From Bradyrhizobium mercantei (lineage in GTDB: Bacteria; Pseudomonadota; Alphaproteobacteria; Rhizobiales; Xanthobacteraceae): a DNA stretch of 64,000 nucleotides. Positions 1 to 9,121 of the stretch are shown one piece after another (position 1 is the first letter of the stretch; each line of letters opens with the position of its first letter). The position numbers were made by a program, and so were the translations under genes. The stretch spans positions 62,001 to 126,000 of the forward strand of contig NZ_MKFI01000012.1 of assembly GCF_001982635.1 (NCBI RefSeq), given 5' to 3'. The notes under the pieces are model-generated. The model was not told the origin of the DNA. It searched no databases and was given only the letters and a program-made list of their open reading frames with translations.

Positions 1-927
1 GAGAACCTCGTCGATCCGGTCGATGTGAAAGCGGCCGTTGATCAGATGGGCGTTCAGCTCGGCATTGACGACGAAGATCCGGCCCGATCGGTACCTGTTC
101 ACCTCCTCCACCACCTTGGGCAAAGGCGTGTAGCGGAAGATCAGCAAACCTTCTTGCCAGGCCGCTTCGACGGCGGGATCGATTGCGACGATGTCGCTCA
201 TGCGTCTGCCGTCATAGGCGATCTGCTGCCGTTCGCGAACAATGCGAGCATTCCCCTGATGCTCGACGCGAACCTCGCCGCCGAGACAGGTGACGCGCAC
301 CTCGGCTCCGAGGTAGCGCACGTCAAACGAGGCGTGCGTCGCGACCGTTTGACCGCTCGACGCGATCACGGTCACGGGTCTCGAGACCTGCGGGGTGGTT
401 GCGATCGATGCCTGTCCCGAGATCAGCTCGATCCGGCTGGTGTCGCCATGGTCCGGCCGCAGGGCGATGCTGGTTCGTGAGTCCAGGTTGATCGACACGC
501 TGTCGCTCAATGCGAGCTTGCGCTGCTCCCCCGTCCCCGTCCGATAGTCCGCCGCAAGCTCGGACCATGACGGCCAGAGTTCGAGCGGCGGACGCAGCGC
601 CACCGCTCCAGCCGCGACGGCGGCGGTCGCGAGGCCGCCGCGAAGCACTAGCCTGCGCGTCATCACGCGCTTGGCTTCGCCATCCAGCAAGACGCCAAGC
701 GATGCAGGATCGTAGCGGAGATTATGACCGGCGTTGCCGACCGTGTCCCAAAGCTTGCTGGCCTTCGCAAAGGCAATCGCATGAGCTGCGCTCTGGCGGC
801 GCCACGCCTGGAATGCATCGGCATCGTCGACCGTCGCGTCGCCGGACGTCAAGCGCCGCACCCAGGCGTGAGCTTCACGCTCCATTGCGCCGAGCCCCAT
901 CGCCGATTTGCCGCCTTTACCCGTCAT
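1..927 (-). CDS. FecR-family anti-sigma/sigma-regulator protein, 3' end cut by window edge
   Basis: Inner-membrane regulator expected to relay a TonB-dependent outer-membrane signal to the ECF sigma factor encoded just upstream. The frame stays open from the ATG at 927 to the window edge (309 codons seen). An N-terminal DUF4880-like segment (about residues 16-60, with EREAHAWVRRL) is followed by a hydrophobic stretch near residues 93-112 (one membrane pass), then a beta-rich FecR domain (about 130-240) and a STN-like end containing VVEEVNRYRSGRIFV. The gene is third in the order STN protein, sigma factor, FecR, with about 95 bp between sigma stop and this start. An earlier in-frame start is not obvious. 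The family call is firm; the signal sensed is unknown. Confidence 0.85.
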   Translation of the reverse strand, partial: MTGKGGKSAMGLGAMEREAHAWVRRLTSGDATVDDADAFQAWRRQSAAHAIAFAKASKLWDTVGNAGHNLRYDPASLGVLLDGEAKRVMTRRLVLRGGLATAAVAAGAVALRPPLELWPSWSELAADYRTGTGEQRKLALSDSVSINLDSRTSIALRPDHGDTSRIELISGQASIATTPQVSRPVTVIASSGQTVATHASFDVRYLGAEVRVTCLGGEVRVEHQGNARIVRERQQIAYDGRRMSDIVAIDPAVEAAWQEGLLIFRYTPLPKVVEEVNRYRSGRIFVVNAELNAHLINGRFHIDRIDEVL

Positions 928-1021
928 GCAGACTTGCCTCGCAGCGCACCTCGTCGGCTGCCTCCGCAGCCCGGACGCCCGCTTGTCCAATTGACGTTCG
1001 CCATGGCCATAAACCGCACAA

Positions 1022-1525
1022 CTATTTTCCGAGCTTCAATGCGCAATGTTCCTGGGCGAGGCGGAGCTCCTTCTCGACCAAACGCAGCGAGACCCCGAGC
1101 CGGTTGGCGATTTCCCGCTGCGGCATCCCCTGAAGGCGCGCCGCCAGCAGGATGACCCGGCGGCGCGGCGTCAGCTCCGCAATCGCCTTCTCCAGCGCCT
1201 CGATCTCGAAACGGGCCTCCGCGATCTGGCCGGGCCCCGGGGCGTCGTCCACGATATGCAGCAGATCCTGGACCTCGTTGCGCGCCAAACGCCGTTTCTC
1301 GGCCCGCTGCCGGTCGATTGCGACGTTGACGGCCATGCGGAACAGATAGGCCGCCGGGCTTTGCACCGACCCCGCCACCTCGGCCTTCCCGAGACGCACA
1401 TAGGTGTCCTGCAACGCATCGCTGGCAAGCTCCGCCGATCCCAGACGGCGGCTTAGCCGCAGCTTGAGATCATCGTAACGGGCAGCCAGGAAGCTGCGGA
1501 GCATGGTCCGGGTTGCGTCACTCAT
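1022..1525 (-). CDS. ECF RNA polymerase sigma factor, FecI-like
   Basis: A 167-residue extracytoplasmic-function sigma factor. Region 2 is visible at about residues 8-75 (SAELASDALQDTYVRLGK and the AYLFRMAVNVAIDRQR segment). Region 4 is at about 110-160, where REIANRLGVSLRLVEKEL is the helix-turn-helix that would read the -35 element. The length is typical for the family. The start lies 10 bp after the STN-domain gene, so they are probably co-transcribed, and a FecR-like regulator follows. By analogy with FecI/FecR systems it should drive an outer-membrane uptake or secretion gene, which would lie to the left of this window. Confidence 0.9.
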   Translation of the reverse strand: MSDATRTMLRSFLAARYDDLKLRLSRRLGSAELASDALQDTYVRLGKAEVAGSVQSPAAYLFRMAVNVAIDRQRAEKRRLARNEVQDLLHIVDDAPGPGQIAEARFEIEALEKAIAELTPRRRVILLAARLQGMPQREIANRLGVSLRLVEKELRLAQEHCALKLGK

Positions 1526-1535
1526 CGCAGCACGA

Positions 1536-2291
1536 TCAGTTCGCTCCGCCGCTGGTACGGATTGCGTCGATACCGGCGCAGTCCTGCGCCTGCTCGGACG
1601 GACGCGGCGCCACGACCATCGTGAGGGGTTGCGAGATGCCCGGCGGAGGCACCTCCTTCATCTTCAATCCGCGAAGGGTGGTCTCGATCGCGCTATCGAT
1701 GCGCGCATCGCCGCTCTTGCCCAGCAGTCGGGTCTGGTCGACAGTTCCCGTCGGAGCGATCCAGAACTGCACGGCGATCCGGTAACGGCCCGGCCGCAGC
1801 GCGCTGTCCCTGCAGAATGCCTCCCGAACGCGCTCCTGCACCACGGCGTAGTAACGGGCACGAAGGACTGGATCGCCCTTTCGCGTATCGACGTCGGCCG
1901 TTGTCCGCTGCCCGGCAGCCGGAGACGCGGACACAATCACCACTGCATTCTCCGACACCAGACGGCCGACAAGGCCGGTTCCATCAAGCAGGAGCTGCAA
2001 GGCTTCGGAAGGCGCGAAAACGCCCCTCACCTCGCCGGAGACCCGGCCGGTCGCAAGCCGCGCATCGTAAAGCACCTCACGCTTCGACGTGGCGCCGTAA
2101 CTTTCCAGCGCGGATGTCAGGGGTTGCGACGGAATATCGAAGCTGATGCGCGGAGCAGAAGCAATCGGACTCTCTTGTCCCATCGCGAAATCGGTGCCGG
2201 CGCCCAGCACGCAAAGACAGATCAAAACGCACAATCGACGAGCGTCTGAGGGGCGCCCTGCCAAGCCCCTCGAAAGATATCCAATACTCAT
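1536..2291 (-). CDS. Secreted STN-domain protein with TonB-C-like C-terminus
   Basis: A 251-residue exported protein. A basic start and hydrophobic core (about residues 17-38, LCVLICLCVLGAG) look like a signal peptide. The next 70 or so residues (ISFDIPSQPLTSALESYGA ... LLLDGTGL) match the secretin/TonB short N-terminal (STN) domain that usually forms the signalling plug of FecA-type receptors. The C-terminal 100 residues (RYRIAVQFWIAPTGTVDQTRLLGKSGDARIDSA) resemble a TonB C-terminal domain. There is no beta-barrel, so this is a free-standing STN-TonB-C fusion rather than a receptor. It is the first gene of the unit with the ECF sigma factor and FecR, which suggests a role in that signalling chain. 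The exact function is not known to me. Confidence 0.75.
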   Translation of the reverse strand: MSIGYLSRGLAGRPSDARRLCVLICLCVLGAGTDFAMGQESPIASAPRISFDIPSQPLTSALESYGATSKREVLYDARLATGRVSGEVRGVFAPSEALQLLLDGTGLVGRLVSENAVVIVSASPAAGQRTTADVDTRKGDPVLRARYYAVVQERVREAFCRDSALRPGRYRIAVQFWIAPTGTVDQTRLLGKSGDARIDSAIETTLRGLKMKEVPPPGISQPLTMVVAPRPSEQAQDCAGIDAIRTSGGAN

Positions 2292-2418
2292 CGTATCCGC
2301 GTCGATTGTTTCCCGGGCGCGCCGCTGTGTCCAATCTGCAACGATAGCGCCGAAGTGTGACAGCGGTGCGTAGGCTGGTGGCGGCGGATGGGGACCGCGC
2401 TCCGGGCGGCGGCACTCT

Positions 2419-4707
2419 TTATTTCTTCAGTTCGGCATAAAGCTGCATCACCCGCTGCGGCAACACCTCGATGCGCGGCACCCGGAGTGCGTAGCGCTCG
2501 CCGAAAATGCGATCGAGCTGGGGAAATCTGTCTTCGCCTATCCCAAAAGCGAAAATATCGGTGCCGCGCCGCCGCAGCTGCTGCGCGGCACGGCGCGCGT
2601 CCTCCACAAGATATTGTGGGTCGGGCACATCGACGTCGGACGGCTCGCCGTCGGTCAGGACCAGCAGCACCTTCCGGAACGCGCGCCGTTCCGCGAGGTA
2701 GCCCCCGGCATGGCGCAACGCCGTGCCCAGCCGGGTGGAATGGCTGCTGCGAAGGCCCGCGAGACGCGATCGAACGACGGCGTCCATCGGCTCCTCAAAG
2801 CCCTTGATGCGGAGATAGCGCACGCGCCCGCGGCCATCAGAGCTGAAGCCGTGCACGGCGATCGCATCATCGGCGGCATCGACCGCCGTGGCCATGATCG
2901 CGGCCGCCTTGCGCTCGACGTCGAGAACCGTCCGGCCACGGCGGTCACGGTCGGCGGTCGATTGCGACAGGTCCAGCAGCAGCAGAATGGCGAGATCGCG
3001 CGGTCCCGGCGCGTCGCGCTGGTAGACCCTGGGCTCGCTGATGCTGCCGGCCCGCCGCTCGATCGTCAGCGCGATCGCCGCGTCGATGTCCAGCGCATCG
3101 CCATCGCGCTGGCCCTTGTGCCTGATACGACGGCCGATCGACGCATCGCGGGTCAGCTCCGTGATCCAGCGCATCGCCTCGCCATCCGTCGAAGGATCGA
3201 ACGGCTGCGCGGAGGCCACCGCATCGGCCTCCAGGATCGTGGTCCAGTCGGCCCGCTCGGTACGCGCCGCATAGTCCCATTCCGGGTAGGTCGCGACCGG
3301 AAATCCGTCCAGCAGCGTCACCGCGCCGGCCTTCGCACGCAGCGTCTCGTCCGGCCTTGCGTTGTCGTCGGTCGATTGCCCAGCCGCATCGTCGCGCCGC
3401 TCGATGCGCACGGAATCGGCCGCGAGTTCGATCGTCTCGGTCGGACTGTCCGGCTGGTCGCCGAAATCCCACAGCGCCAGATTGTCGTCGCGGTAGGCGG
3501 GTTCGACGACATAGCTCTTGGCGTTGAACTGCAGCCGCATCTGCCCGATGTCGTTGCCGAGCAGTCCGCCGATCTCGCGGCTGATGGCCGGATCGGTCCA
3601 GCGGTCGGCGGCAGCGGCCAACAGCGTACGTCCTTTGGTCACCCAGGCATCCGGATCCTGGTAGTCCGGATCGATCAGCGCCCGCGCCAACCGCATCATC
3701 AGCCCGGCCGCCGTTGCCTGCCCCGATGGCGCTGCGGTGTGGAATGGCATCCAGAGCCGGCGCAGGCCGGGCATCTCGCGCAGCGCCAGCGTCTCGACCC
3801 TGGCATCCTCGATCAGCGAGACCAGCGCGATCTGCAGCGCCTTCAATCGCCCCACGGGGAAGCGCACGGTGGAATGCACCAGATGTGCTCCGGCATGCGC
3901 GACCGCCGCGAGATAGACAGCGTCCGCCCCCTCGCCCTCGAAGCCGGCAAAGGTCTCCGGCAAGCCGATGAAGCCGGCGGCAAGCGAGGCACGTCGCGGC
4001 ACCGGCGTCGGTGCAACGGCTAGCTTGCGGAAACGCGGCTTTCTGTTCCACAGCGCGGTCGTGGTCGCGGCGAGGCGCTTCTCCAGCCGTGCAAAATCAT
4101 CGCCGGTGCGGCCGACCGCGAACAGCCGCATCGACAGCGGATCGTCGAGCGCGAAATAAGCGCGCCGCCGCGCCGCGCGGCTGCCGCTTGCGCGCAGGCC
4201 GGCAGAAACCCAGGCGGAAAAATCTTCGCCCCCGGCATGCGCCAGCAATTGCCCCAAGCGGCCGATCGCAAGGCCGACCGATTCCGGACCCATCTCCGCG
4301 AGTTGGCCGAGCGCGGCAAGAACGGCGGAGAGTTCGCCGGCGGCCGCGAGCCGCGGCAGCACTTTGGACAGTTCGGTCAGCAACGCATGGGCGACGCGGC
4401 TTCCAGCATTGCGGCCGACATCGCCCGCGGCGCGGCCGATCGCGACCAGATCATCGATCGGTCGCTGCGCCGGCCATTGCTCCGATAGGCGCAGAAAGCC
4501 CAACACCACGGCCTGGCCGAAATTGGCCGCAAACAGATCGTGCACAGCCTCGTCCCAGGCCGCGACGTGATCGAGTGGACCTGTCCGAAGCAAAGCGGCT
4601 CGCGCCGCCTGCACGGCCGAGCCGATGTCATCGTGGCCGCGCAACAGCGCCGCAAGCCGGCGGGCGGATCGGAAGCTCTCGAGCGAACTGATTTGCGCGA
4701 CCGCCAC
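2419..4707 (-). CDS. VWA-domain protein, CbbO/NorD family
   Basis: A 762-residue protein with a C-terminal von Willebrand factor A domain (last 190 or so residues). The metal-ion-dependent adhesion site is intact: DLSQS, then a threonine in HSTRLGT, then LTDGEPSD. The N-terminal half is helical with no motif I recognise. CbbO and NorD proteins work with a MoxR-type AAA+ ATPase to activate or insert metal into a target enzyme. I take the GTG at 4707, preceded by GGAAG at 7 nt, instead of the longer ATG frame at 4806, which would run into the ATPase gene. It is the last gene of the amide operon, 14 bp after the ATPase. No rubisco or nitric oxide reductase gene is nearby, so the client is unknown. 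Confidence 0.8.
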   Translation of the reverse strand: MAVAQISSLESFRSARRLAALLRGHDDIGSAVQAARAALLRTGPLDHVAAWDEAVHDLFAANFGQAVVLGFLRLSEQWPAQRPIDDLVAIGRAAGDVGRNAGSRVAHALLTELSKVLPRLAAAGELSAVLAALGQLAEMGPESVGLAIGRLGQLLAHAGGEDFSAWVSAGLRASGSRAARRRAYFALDDPLSMRLFAVGRTGDDFARLEKRLAATTTALWNRKPRFRKLAVAPTPVPRRASLAAGFIGLPETFAGFEGEGADAVYLAAVAHAGAHLVHSTVRFPVGRLKALQIALVSLIEDARVETLALREMPGLRRLWMPFHTAAPSGQATAAGLMMRLARALIDPDYQDPDAWVTKGRTLLAAAADRWTDPAISREIGGLLGNDIGQMRLQFNAKSYVVEPAYRDDNLALWDFGDQPDSPTETIELAADSVRIERRDDAAGQSTDDNARPDETLRAKAGAVTLLDGFPVATYPEWDYAARTERADWTTILEADAVASAQPFDPSTDGEAMRWITELTRDASIGRRIRHKGQRDGDALDIDAAIALTIERRAGSISEPRVYQRDAPGPRDLAILLLLDLSQSTADRDRRGRTVLDVERKAAAIMATAVDAADDAIAVHGFSSDGRGRVRYLRIKGFEEPMDAVVRSRLAGLRSSHSTRLGTALRHAGGYLAERRAFRKVLLVLTDGEPSDVDVPDPQYLVEDARRAAQQLRRRGTDIFAFGIGEDRFPQLDRIFGERYALRVPRIEVLPQRVMQLYAELKK

Positions 4708-4721
4708 CTCGAGACTTCCGT

Positions 4722-5549
4722 TCACGCGCAGGCCGAGATCACGTCGCGCAACGTGTTCCTGGTGTCCGCATCGTCGGTCAGCGGGACCACGATCGTGGTC
4801 TCGCACGCCTTTTCGAGGCTGATGCCGCAGCCGATCAAGCGGCCGGCATTGACCAGCATCCGGGTCGAGGCGCCTTCATCAAGCCCCTGGCCTTTCAAAT
4901 TGCGGCTGTGCTGGGCGATCTTCACCAGCAGATCGGCAAGGTTCGGCTCGATGCCGGCCTCGCGCGACACCACCTCGGTTTCCGCCGACCGGTCGGGGTA
5001 GCCGAAATCCAGCGCCGCGAAGCGCTGCTTGGTGGATTCCTTGAGGTCCTTGATCGCGCTCTGGTAGCCCGGATTGTAGGAGATCACGAGCTGGAAGTCG
5101 GAATGGGCGTGGATCAACTCGCCACGCTTTTCCAGCGGCAGCACACGACGATCGTCGGTCAGGGGATGGATCACGACCGTCGTGTCCTGACGCGCCTCCA
5201 CGATCTCGTCGAGATAGCAGATCGCGCCGAGACGCACGGCCGTCGTCAGCGGCCCGTCACTCCACACCGTCCCCTCCGCATCGAGCAGCCAGCGCCCGAC
5301 CAGATCGGCGGCCGTCATGTCCTCGTGACAGGCGACCGTGATGAGCGGTCGGCCGAGCCGCCAGGCCATGTATTCGATGAAGCGGGTCTTGCCGCAGCCG
5401 GTCGGGCCTTTCAGCATCACCGGCATGCGGTTCGCATAGGCTGCACCGAACAGTTCGACCTCATCCTTGAGCGGCCGGTAATACGGCTCCTCCCGGATGC
5501 GGTACTGGTCGAGCAGCAAAGCGGAATTGGACAAGCTCACGCCTCCCAT
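4722..5549 (-). CDS. MoxR-type AAA+ ATPase, CbbQ/NirQ/NorQ family
   Basis: A 275-residue AAA+ ATPase. The Walker A motif is GPTGCGKT at about residues 48-55, Walker B is around AICYLDEIVEA, and YPDRSAETEVV lies in the lid region; the length is close to CbbQ (about 270). The start at 5549 gives the usual N-terminus and sits 34 bp after the hydrolase gene; the longer open frame upstream is arginine/serine-rich read-through. It forms a pair with the VWA gene 14 bp downstream. In characterised pairs the hexameric ATPase and VWA partner remodel a metalloenzyme. Here the only enzymes in the operon are an aliphatic amidase and an alpha/beta hydrolase, neither known to need such help. Confidence 0.85.
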   Translation of the reverse strand: MGGVSLSNSALLLDQYRIREEPYYRPLKDEVELFGAAYANRMPVMLKGPTGCGKTRFIEYMAWRLGRPLITVACHEDMTAADLVGRWLLDAEGTVWSDGPLTTAVRLGAICYLDEIVEARQDTTVVIHPLTDDRRVLPLEKRGELIHAHSDFQLVISYNPGYQSAIKDLKESTKQRFAALDFGYPDRSAETEVVSREAGIEPNLADLLVKIAQHSRNLKGQGLDEGASTRMLVNAGRLIGCGISLEKACETTIVVPLTDDADTRNTLRDVISACA

Positions 5550-5583
5550 GATCACGCAGGCAGCCGTTCGCAACCATTCAAGC

Positions 5584-6603
5584 TCACGATGCGAGCAGCT
5601 CCTTGAGCTTGGTATCGATGAACGCGACATCGACCGGGTTGGTGCCCGGCCCGCCCGCGAAGTGGCCCCAGATCGACGGCACCGGCACGAACTTGGCGTT
5701 CGGCATGTTCGCGACCTCGTTCTCGCTGTCTTCGGGCGGGAAGTAGAGATCGGTCTGTCCCGGCATGACATAGGTCTTGGCCTTGATCGCTCGCAGCGCG
5801 GCCTTGAAGTCGCCGTTGTAGATCTCGTTGGCGCTGATGTCGCCGTTCTGCCAGGTCCACAGCATGGTCAGCAGATTGTTGGGATCCTTCGGCAGGAAGA
5901 AGCCCTCCCAGAACGCCACCAGGAAATCCTCCAGCGACGAATAGCCCATGGTCTTGATGTCGAGCTGCTCGCGATAGAAGGCCTGCGAGAAGCCCCAGCC
6001 GGCATAGACCCGCGCGGCGGCACGCAGGCCGCGGGCCGGCTTGTCGGTGTACCAGCCCTCCTTCCACGCGGCATCCGCGGTCAGTGCGGCCTTGACGCCC
6101 TCGAGGAACACAAAATTGTGCCGCGAGCATTTGGCCGAGCCGCAGAACGGCGCCAGCAGGTCCATCATGTCGGGATAGAGCGCGCCCCAATGGAACGTCT
6201 GCAACGCGCCCATCGACCAGCCGACCACCAGGCGGATGTGCTTGATGCCGAATTTCTCGGTCACCAGCCGGTGCTGGGCCCGCACATTGTCATAAGCCGT
6301 CACCTGCGGGAAGCGCGGTCCATTATAAGGTTCCGGCGTGTTGCTCGGCGACGACGACAGGCCGTTGCCCAGCATATTGGGAATGATGATGAAGTATTTC
6401 GCCGGATCGAGCGCCATGCCCGATCCGATCAGCCATTCATTGTCGTAGTGCTGGCCGGAGTACCAGGTCGGATAGACGATCACATTGTCCTTGGCCGCAT
6501 TGAGCTGGCCAAAGGTCTTGTAGGCGAGCTTGCAGTCGCGGATGGTCGCACCGCGCTGCAAGGCCAGATTGCCGAGATCAAAGATCTGATAGTCGACGCT
6601 CAT
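5584..6603 (-). CDS. Alpha/beta hydrolase of the homoserine O-acetyltransferase-like family
   Basis: A 339-residue alpha/beta hydrolase. The nucleophile elbow GWSMG puts the serine at about residue 130. The acid is probably Asp in PGQTDLYFPPEDSE (about 280) and the histidine is in WGHFAGG (about 313). The N-terminus (AYKTFGQLNAAKDNVIVYPTWYSG) matches the MetX-like branch, but no homoserine-pathway gene is near, so acyl transfer to homoserine is not assumed. It lies between the NCS1 permease (35 bp) and the AAA+ ATPase (34 bp) and is almost certainly co-transcribed. It could hydrolyse or transfer an acyl group from an amide or ester handled by the operon. Confidence 0.8.
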   Translation of the reverse strand: MSVDYQIFDLGNLALQRGATIRDCKLAYKTFGQLNAAKDNVIVYPTWYSGQHYDNEWLIGSGMALDPAKYFIIIPNMLGNGLSSSPSNTPEPYNGPRFPQVTAYDNVRAQHRLVTEKFGIKHIRLVVGWSMGALQTFHWGALYPDMMDLLAPFCGSAKCSRHNFVFLEGVKAALTADAAWKEGWYTDKPARGLRAAARVYAGWGFSQAFYREQLDIKTMGYSSLEDFLVAFWEGFFLPKDPNNLLTMLWTWQNGDISANEIYNGDFKAALRAIKAKTYVMPGQTDLYFPPEDSENEVANMPNAKFVPVPSIWGHFAGGPGTNPVDVAFIDTKLKELLAS

Positions 6604-6638
6604 TTGAGGTACCCTTCTTGCTTGATCGAGATCGTCGC

Positions 6639-7973
6639 TTACGCGGGACGCGCTACCTTCTCTGCCGAAGATTCCACCCGTGCGATCGCCCCGTAGACGA
6701 TACCGGCGACCAGCGCGGCTGAGATCGCAGTGGACAACCCCGGCATCAGATTTTCAACCGCAAAGGCGCACAGCGACCCGATGCCCCAGGCAATGAACGG
6801 CTTCGCCCGCCAGTCGACGTCCGCACGCGCGTCGGTTCGCAGCAGGTACTGATCGACCAGAATGATCGCGCCGATCGGCGGCACCAGGATGCCGAGCAGC
6901 GACAGCCATTGGATGAAGAACGCCCAGACATTGCCGGCGGCGACGACGATGCCGATGGCGCCGAGGATCACGGCCATCAGGCGCATGTTGGTGCCGAGAA
7001 TACGCGACCAGCCGGTCGCCGCATTGTACAGGCAGTGCGAGCAGACCGAGCCGAGGTTGGTGTAGAGGAAGATGAACGCAAGAATGCTGAGCCAGGTCAG
7101 CTGCTTGCCGTTCATGAAGCCGAACATGTTGTCGACACCGAATGGATTGGCATTCGGCACGGCCAGCGCCGCCGTCATCACGCCGCCGACCAGCATCGCC
7201 ACCAGATTGGCGAACGGAAACGCGCTGAACGTGGCGAGCAGCGATGCCCGCGAACTGGGCGCCCAGCGGTTGAAGTCCGCCGTCACGGTGCCGGCGTCGA
7301 TGAACAGCGCCAGCACCACCGTGAGGCCGACGCCCATCGACATGCTGGCGACGCCATTATTGCCGGCATAACCGAAGATCGCCGCTGACGTCGTGGTCGA
7401 GGCGGCGTCGGCCGCGACCCAGAGCCCGAGCACGACGAACAGCGGCACCGATGCCAGCCCGATATAGTGCAATCCCTTCACGCCGACGAAGGTGATCGCG
7501 ATATAGAGCACGCCCGCAACGATGGTCATTGCCACATAGTTGAGGCCGTAGGTCGAGGAGATCAATGCGCCGGTGATGCCGGTCTGCACCGCGTACCAGC
7601 CGAGCAGCAAGGTCGACAGCAGGCCCGACGCCAGCACGTAGCCCTTCTTGCCGAACACGATGCTCGCGATCAGCGCGAAGTTCATGCCGCGGCGGGTCCC
7701 GATCAGGCCGAGCGCGCCGACATAGGCGAACATGATCAGATTGCCGATGATCATCGCCACCAGCGCATTCTTGAAGCCCATGCCGAGCACCAGCAGCGAT
7801 CCGGTCATCGCGCCGGTGATGATCATCGGAAAGCCCAGCCACACCATCGTGACCGAGAAGGCGCTGCGCCGGGCGCTGATCGGCACCGGCTCGTGCTCGA
7901 ATTCGTGGCCGAGAAGATCGTCGATCTGCTCCTCGGTCTGATGAACCAGTCCGTTATTTGCTTGGCTGCTCAT
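6639..7973 (-). CDS. NCS1-family permease (cytosine/purine permease-like)
   Basis: A 444-residue polytopic membrane protein of the nucleobase:cation symporter-1 family, related to CodB, with about 12 hydrophobic helices. The first helix region carries MVWLGFPMIITGAMTGSLL, and LALFIDAGTVTADFNRWAPSS lies mid-protein. The ATG at 7973 is chosen over one 24 bp upstream because a GGGGG run sits 6 nt before it. The gene lies between amiE (81 bp) and the hydrolase, so its substrate is likely a small amide, allantoin-like compound or nucleobase metabolised by the operon. This is inference from position; NCS1 specificity cannot be read from the sequence. Confidence 0.85.
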   Translation of the reverse strand: MSSQANNGLVHQTEEQIDDLLGHEFEHEPVPISARRSAFSVTMVWLGFPMIITGAMTGSLLVLGMGFKNALVAMIIGNLIMFAYVGALGLIGTRRGMNFALIASIVFGKKGYVLASGLLSTLLLGWYAVQTGITGALISSTYGLNYVAMTIVAGVLYIAITFVGVKGLHYIGLASVPLFVVLGLWVAADAASTTTSAAIFGYAGNNGVASMSMGVGLTVVLALFIDAGTVTADFNRWAPSSRASLLATFSAFPFANLVAMLVGGVMTAALAVPNANPFGVDNMFGFMNGKQLTWLSILAFIFLYTNLGSVCSHCLYNAATGWSRILGTNMRLMAVILGAIGIVVAAGNVWAFFIQWLSLLGILVPPIGAIILVDQYLLRTDARADVDWRAKPFIAWGIGSLCAFAVENLMPGLSTAISAALVAGIVYGAIARVESSAEKVARPA

Positions 7974-8054
7974 GGTAACCCCCGTTTCCCCTTGCAACAG
8001 TTTCAGAACCGCGCCGGCGCAAATGATCGCGCCGGCACGGCGCGACTTCTCCGA

Positions 8055-9092
8055 TCAACGATGTGCGACTTTCTGGTTCGGAATGCCCTCGATCGGGCAT
8101 TCATCGGTCCCGACGGTCGGACGAGTCATGGCTTCAACCATCTCGCGCGTGCCTTCGGGATCCGTGATCCAGTTCTTGTAGAAGGTGTAGGGGCAGACCG
8201 CGTGGCCGCGGTCGCCGTCACCGGAATTGATCAGCCCGGTATAGCCGCGGTGCATCAGCTTGAAGAGATGGTTCTGCGACTGCATGTTGCGGCGGGCGTC
8301 GCGGATCAGCGACACCGAGAGCTGCGCGTACTGGATGCCGTTCTCCTCGGTGCCGCACTCGCCGAGCGTCCTTCCGTCGAAGCCGATCAGCGCGGAATGG
8401 CCGAAGTAGGAATAGACGCCGTCGAAGCCGGAGGCATTGGCGACCGCGACATAGCAGTTGTTGGCCCAGGCCATCGACTTCGAGATCTGGATCTGCTGCT
8501 CCTTGGCCGGATACATGTAGCCCTGGCAGCGGACGATCAGCTCGGCGCCGCGCATGGCGCAGTCACGCCATATCTCCGGATAGTTGCCGTCGTCGCAGAT
8601 GATCAGGCTGATCTTCAGCCCCTTCGGGCCGTCAGAAACATAGGTGCAGTCGCCGGGATACCAGCCCTCGATCGGCACCCACGGCATGATCTTGCGATAC
8701 TTTTGCACGATCTCGCCCTTGTCGTTCATCAGGATCAGCGTGTTGTACGGCGCCTTGTTGGGATGCTCTTCATGGCGCTCGCCGGTCAGCGAGAACACGC
8801 CCCAGACCTTGGCCTTGCGGCAGGCGTCGGCGAAGATGCGGGTCTCCTCGCCCGGCACCGACGACGCGGTCTCGTACATCTCCTTGGAGTCGTACATGAT
8901 GCCGTGGGTCGAGTATTCCGGGAAGATCACGAGATCCATGCCCGGCAGGCCGAGCTTCATGCCTTCGACCATCTTGGCGATGTTGCGCGCGTTATCCAGC
9001 ACCTCGGCCTTGGTGTGCAGGCGCGGCATCTTGTAATTGACCACGGCAACGCCGACCGTGTCCTTGCTGCTCGATATGTCTCCATGCAACAT
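8055..9092 (-). CDS. amiE: Aliphatic amidase
   Basis: A cytoplasmic nitrilase-superfamily amidase that hydrolyses short aliphatic amides such as acetamide to the acid and ammonia. The 345-residue protein matches the AmiE family end to end, opening MLHGDISSSKDTVGVAVVN. The catalytic triad sits at the same positions as in the Pseudomonas enzyme: Glu59 (FPEYS), Lys134 (YRKIMPW), Cys166 (CDDGNYPE). AmiE is preferred over the related formamidase AmiF because of the N-terminus and the amiC/amiR genes in the same unit. It follows urtE by 29 bp, which links amide import directly to hydrolysis. Confidence 0.95.
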   Translation of the reverse strand: MLHGDISSSKDTVGVAVVNYKMPRLHTKAEVLDNARNIAKMVEGMKLGLPGMDLVIFPEYSTHGIMYDSKEMYETASSVPGEETRIFADACRKAKVWGVFSLTGERHEEHPNKAPYNTLILMNDKGEIVQKYRKIMPWVPIEGWYPGDCTYVSDGPKGLKISLIICDDGNYPEIWRDCAMRGAELIVRCQGYMYPAKEQQIQISKSMAWANNCYVAVANASGFDGVYSYFGHSALIGFDGRTLGECGTEENGIQYAQLSVSLIRDARRNMQSQNHLFKLMHRGYTGLINSGDGDRGHAVCPYTFYKNWITDPEGTREMVEAMTRPTVGTDECPIEGIPNQKVAHR

Positions 9093-9121
9093 GTCTCGAC
9101 TCCCTTTCCTGATAATTCCCG

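Noticed and set aside
2419..5549. CbbQ/CbbO as part of a rubisco or nitric oxide reductase cluster
   Set aside because: No cbbLS, nor or nir gene is in the window; the pair sits at the end of the amide operon.
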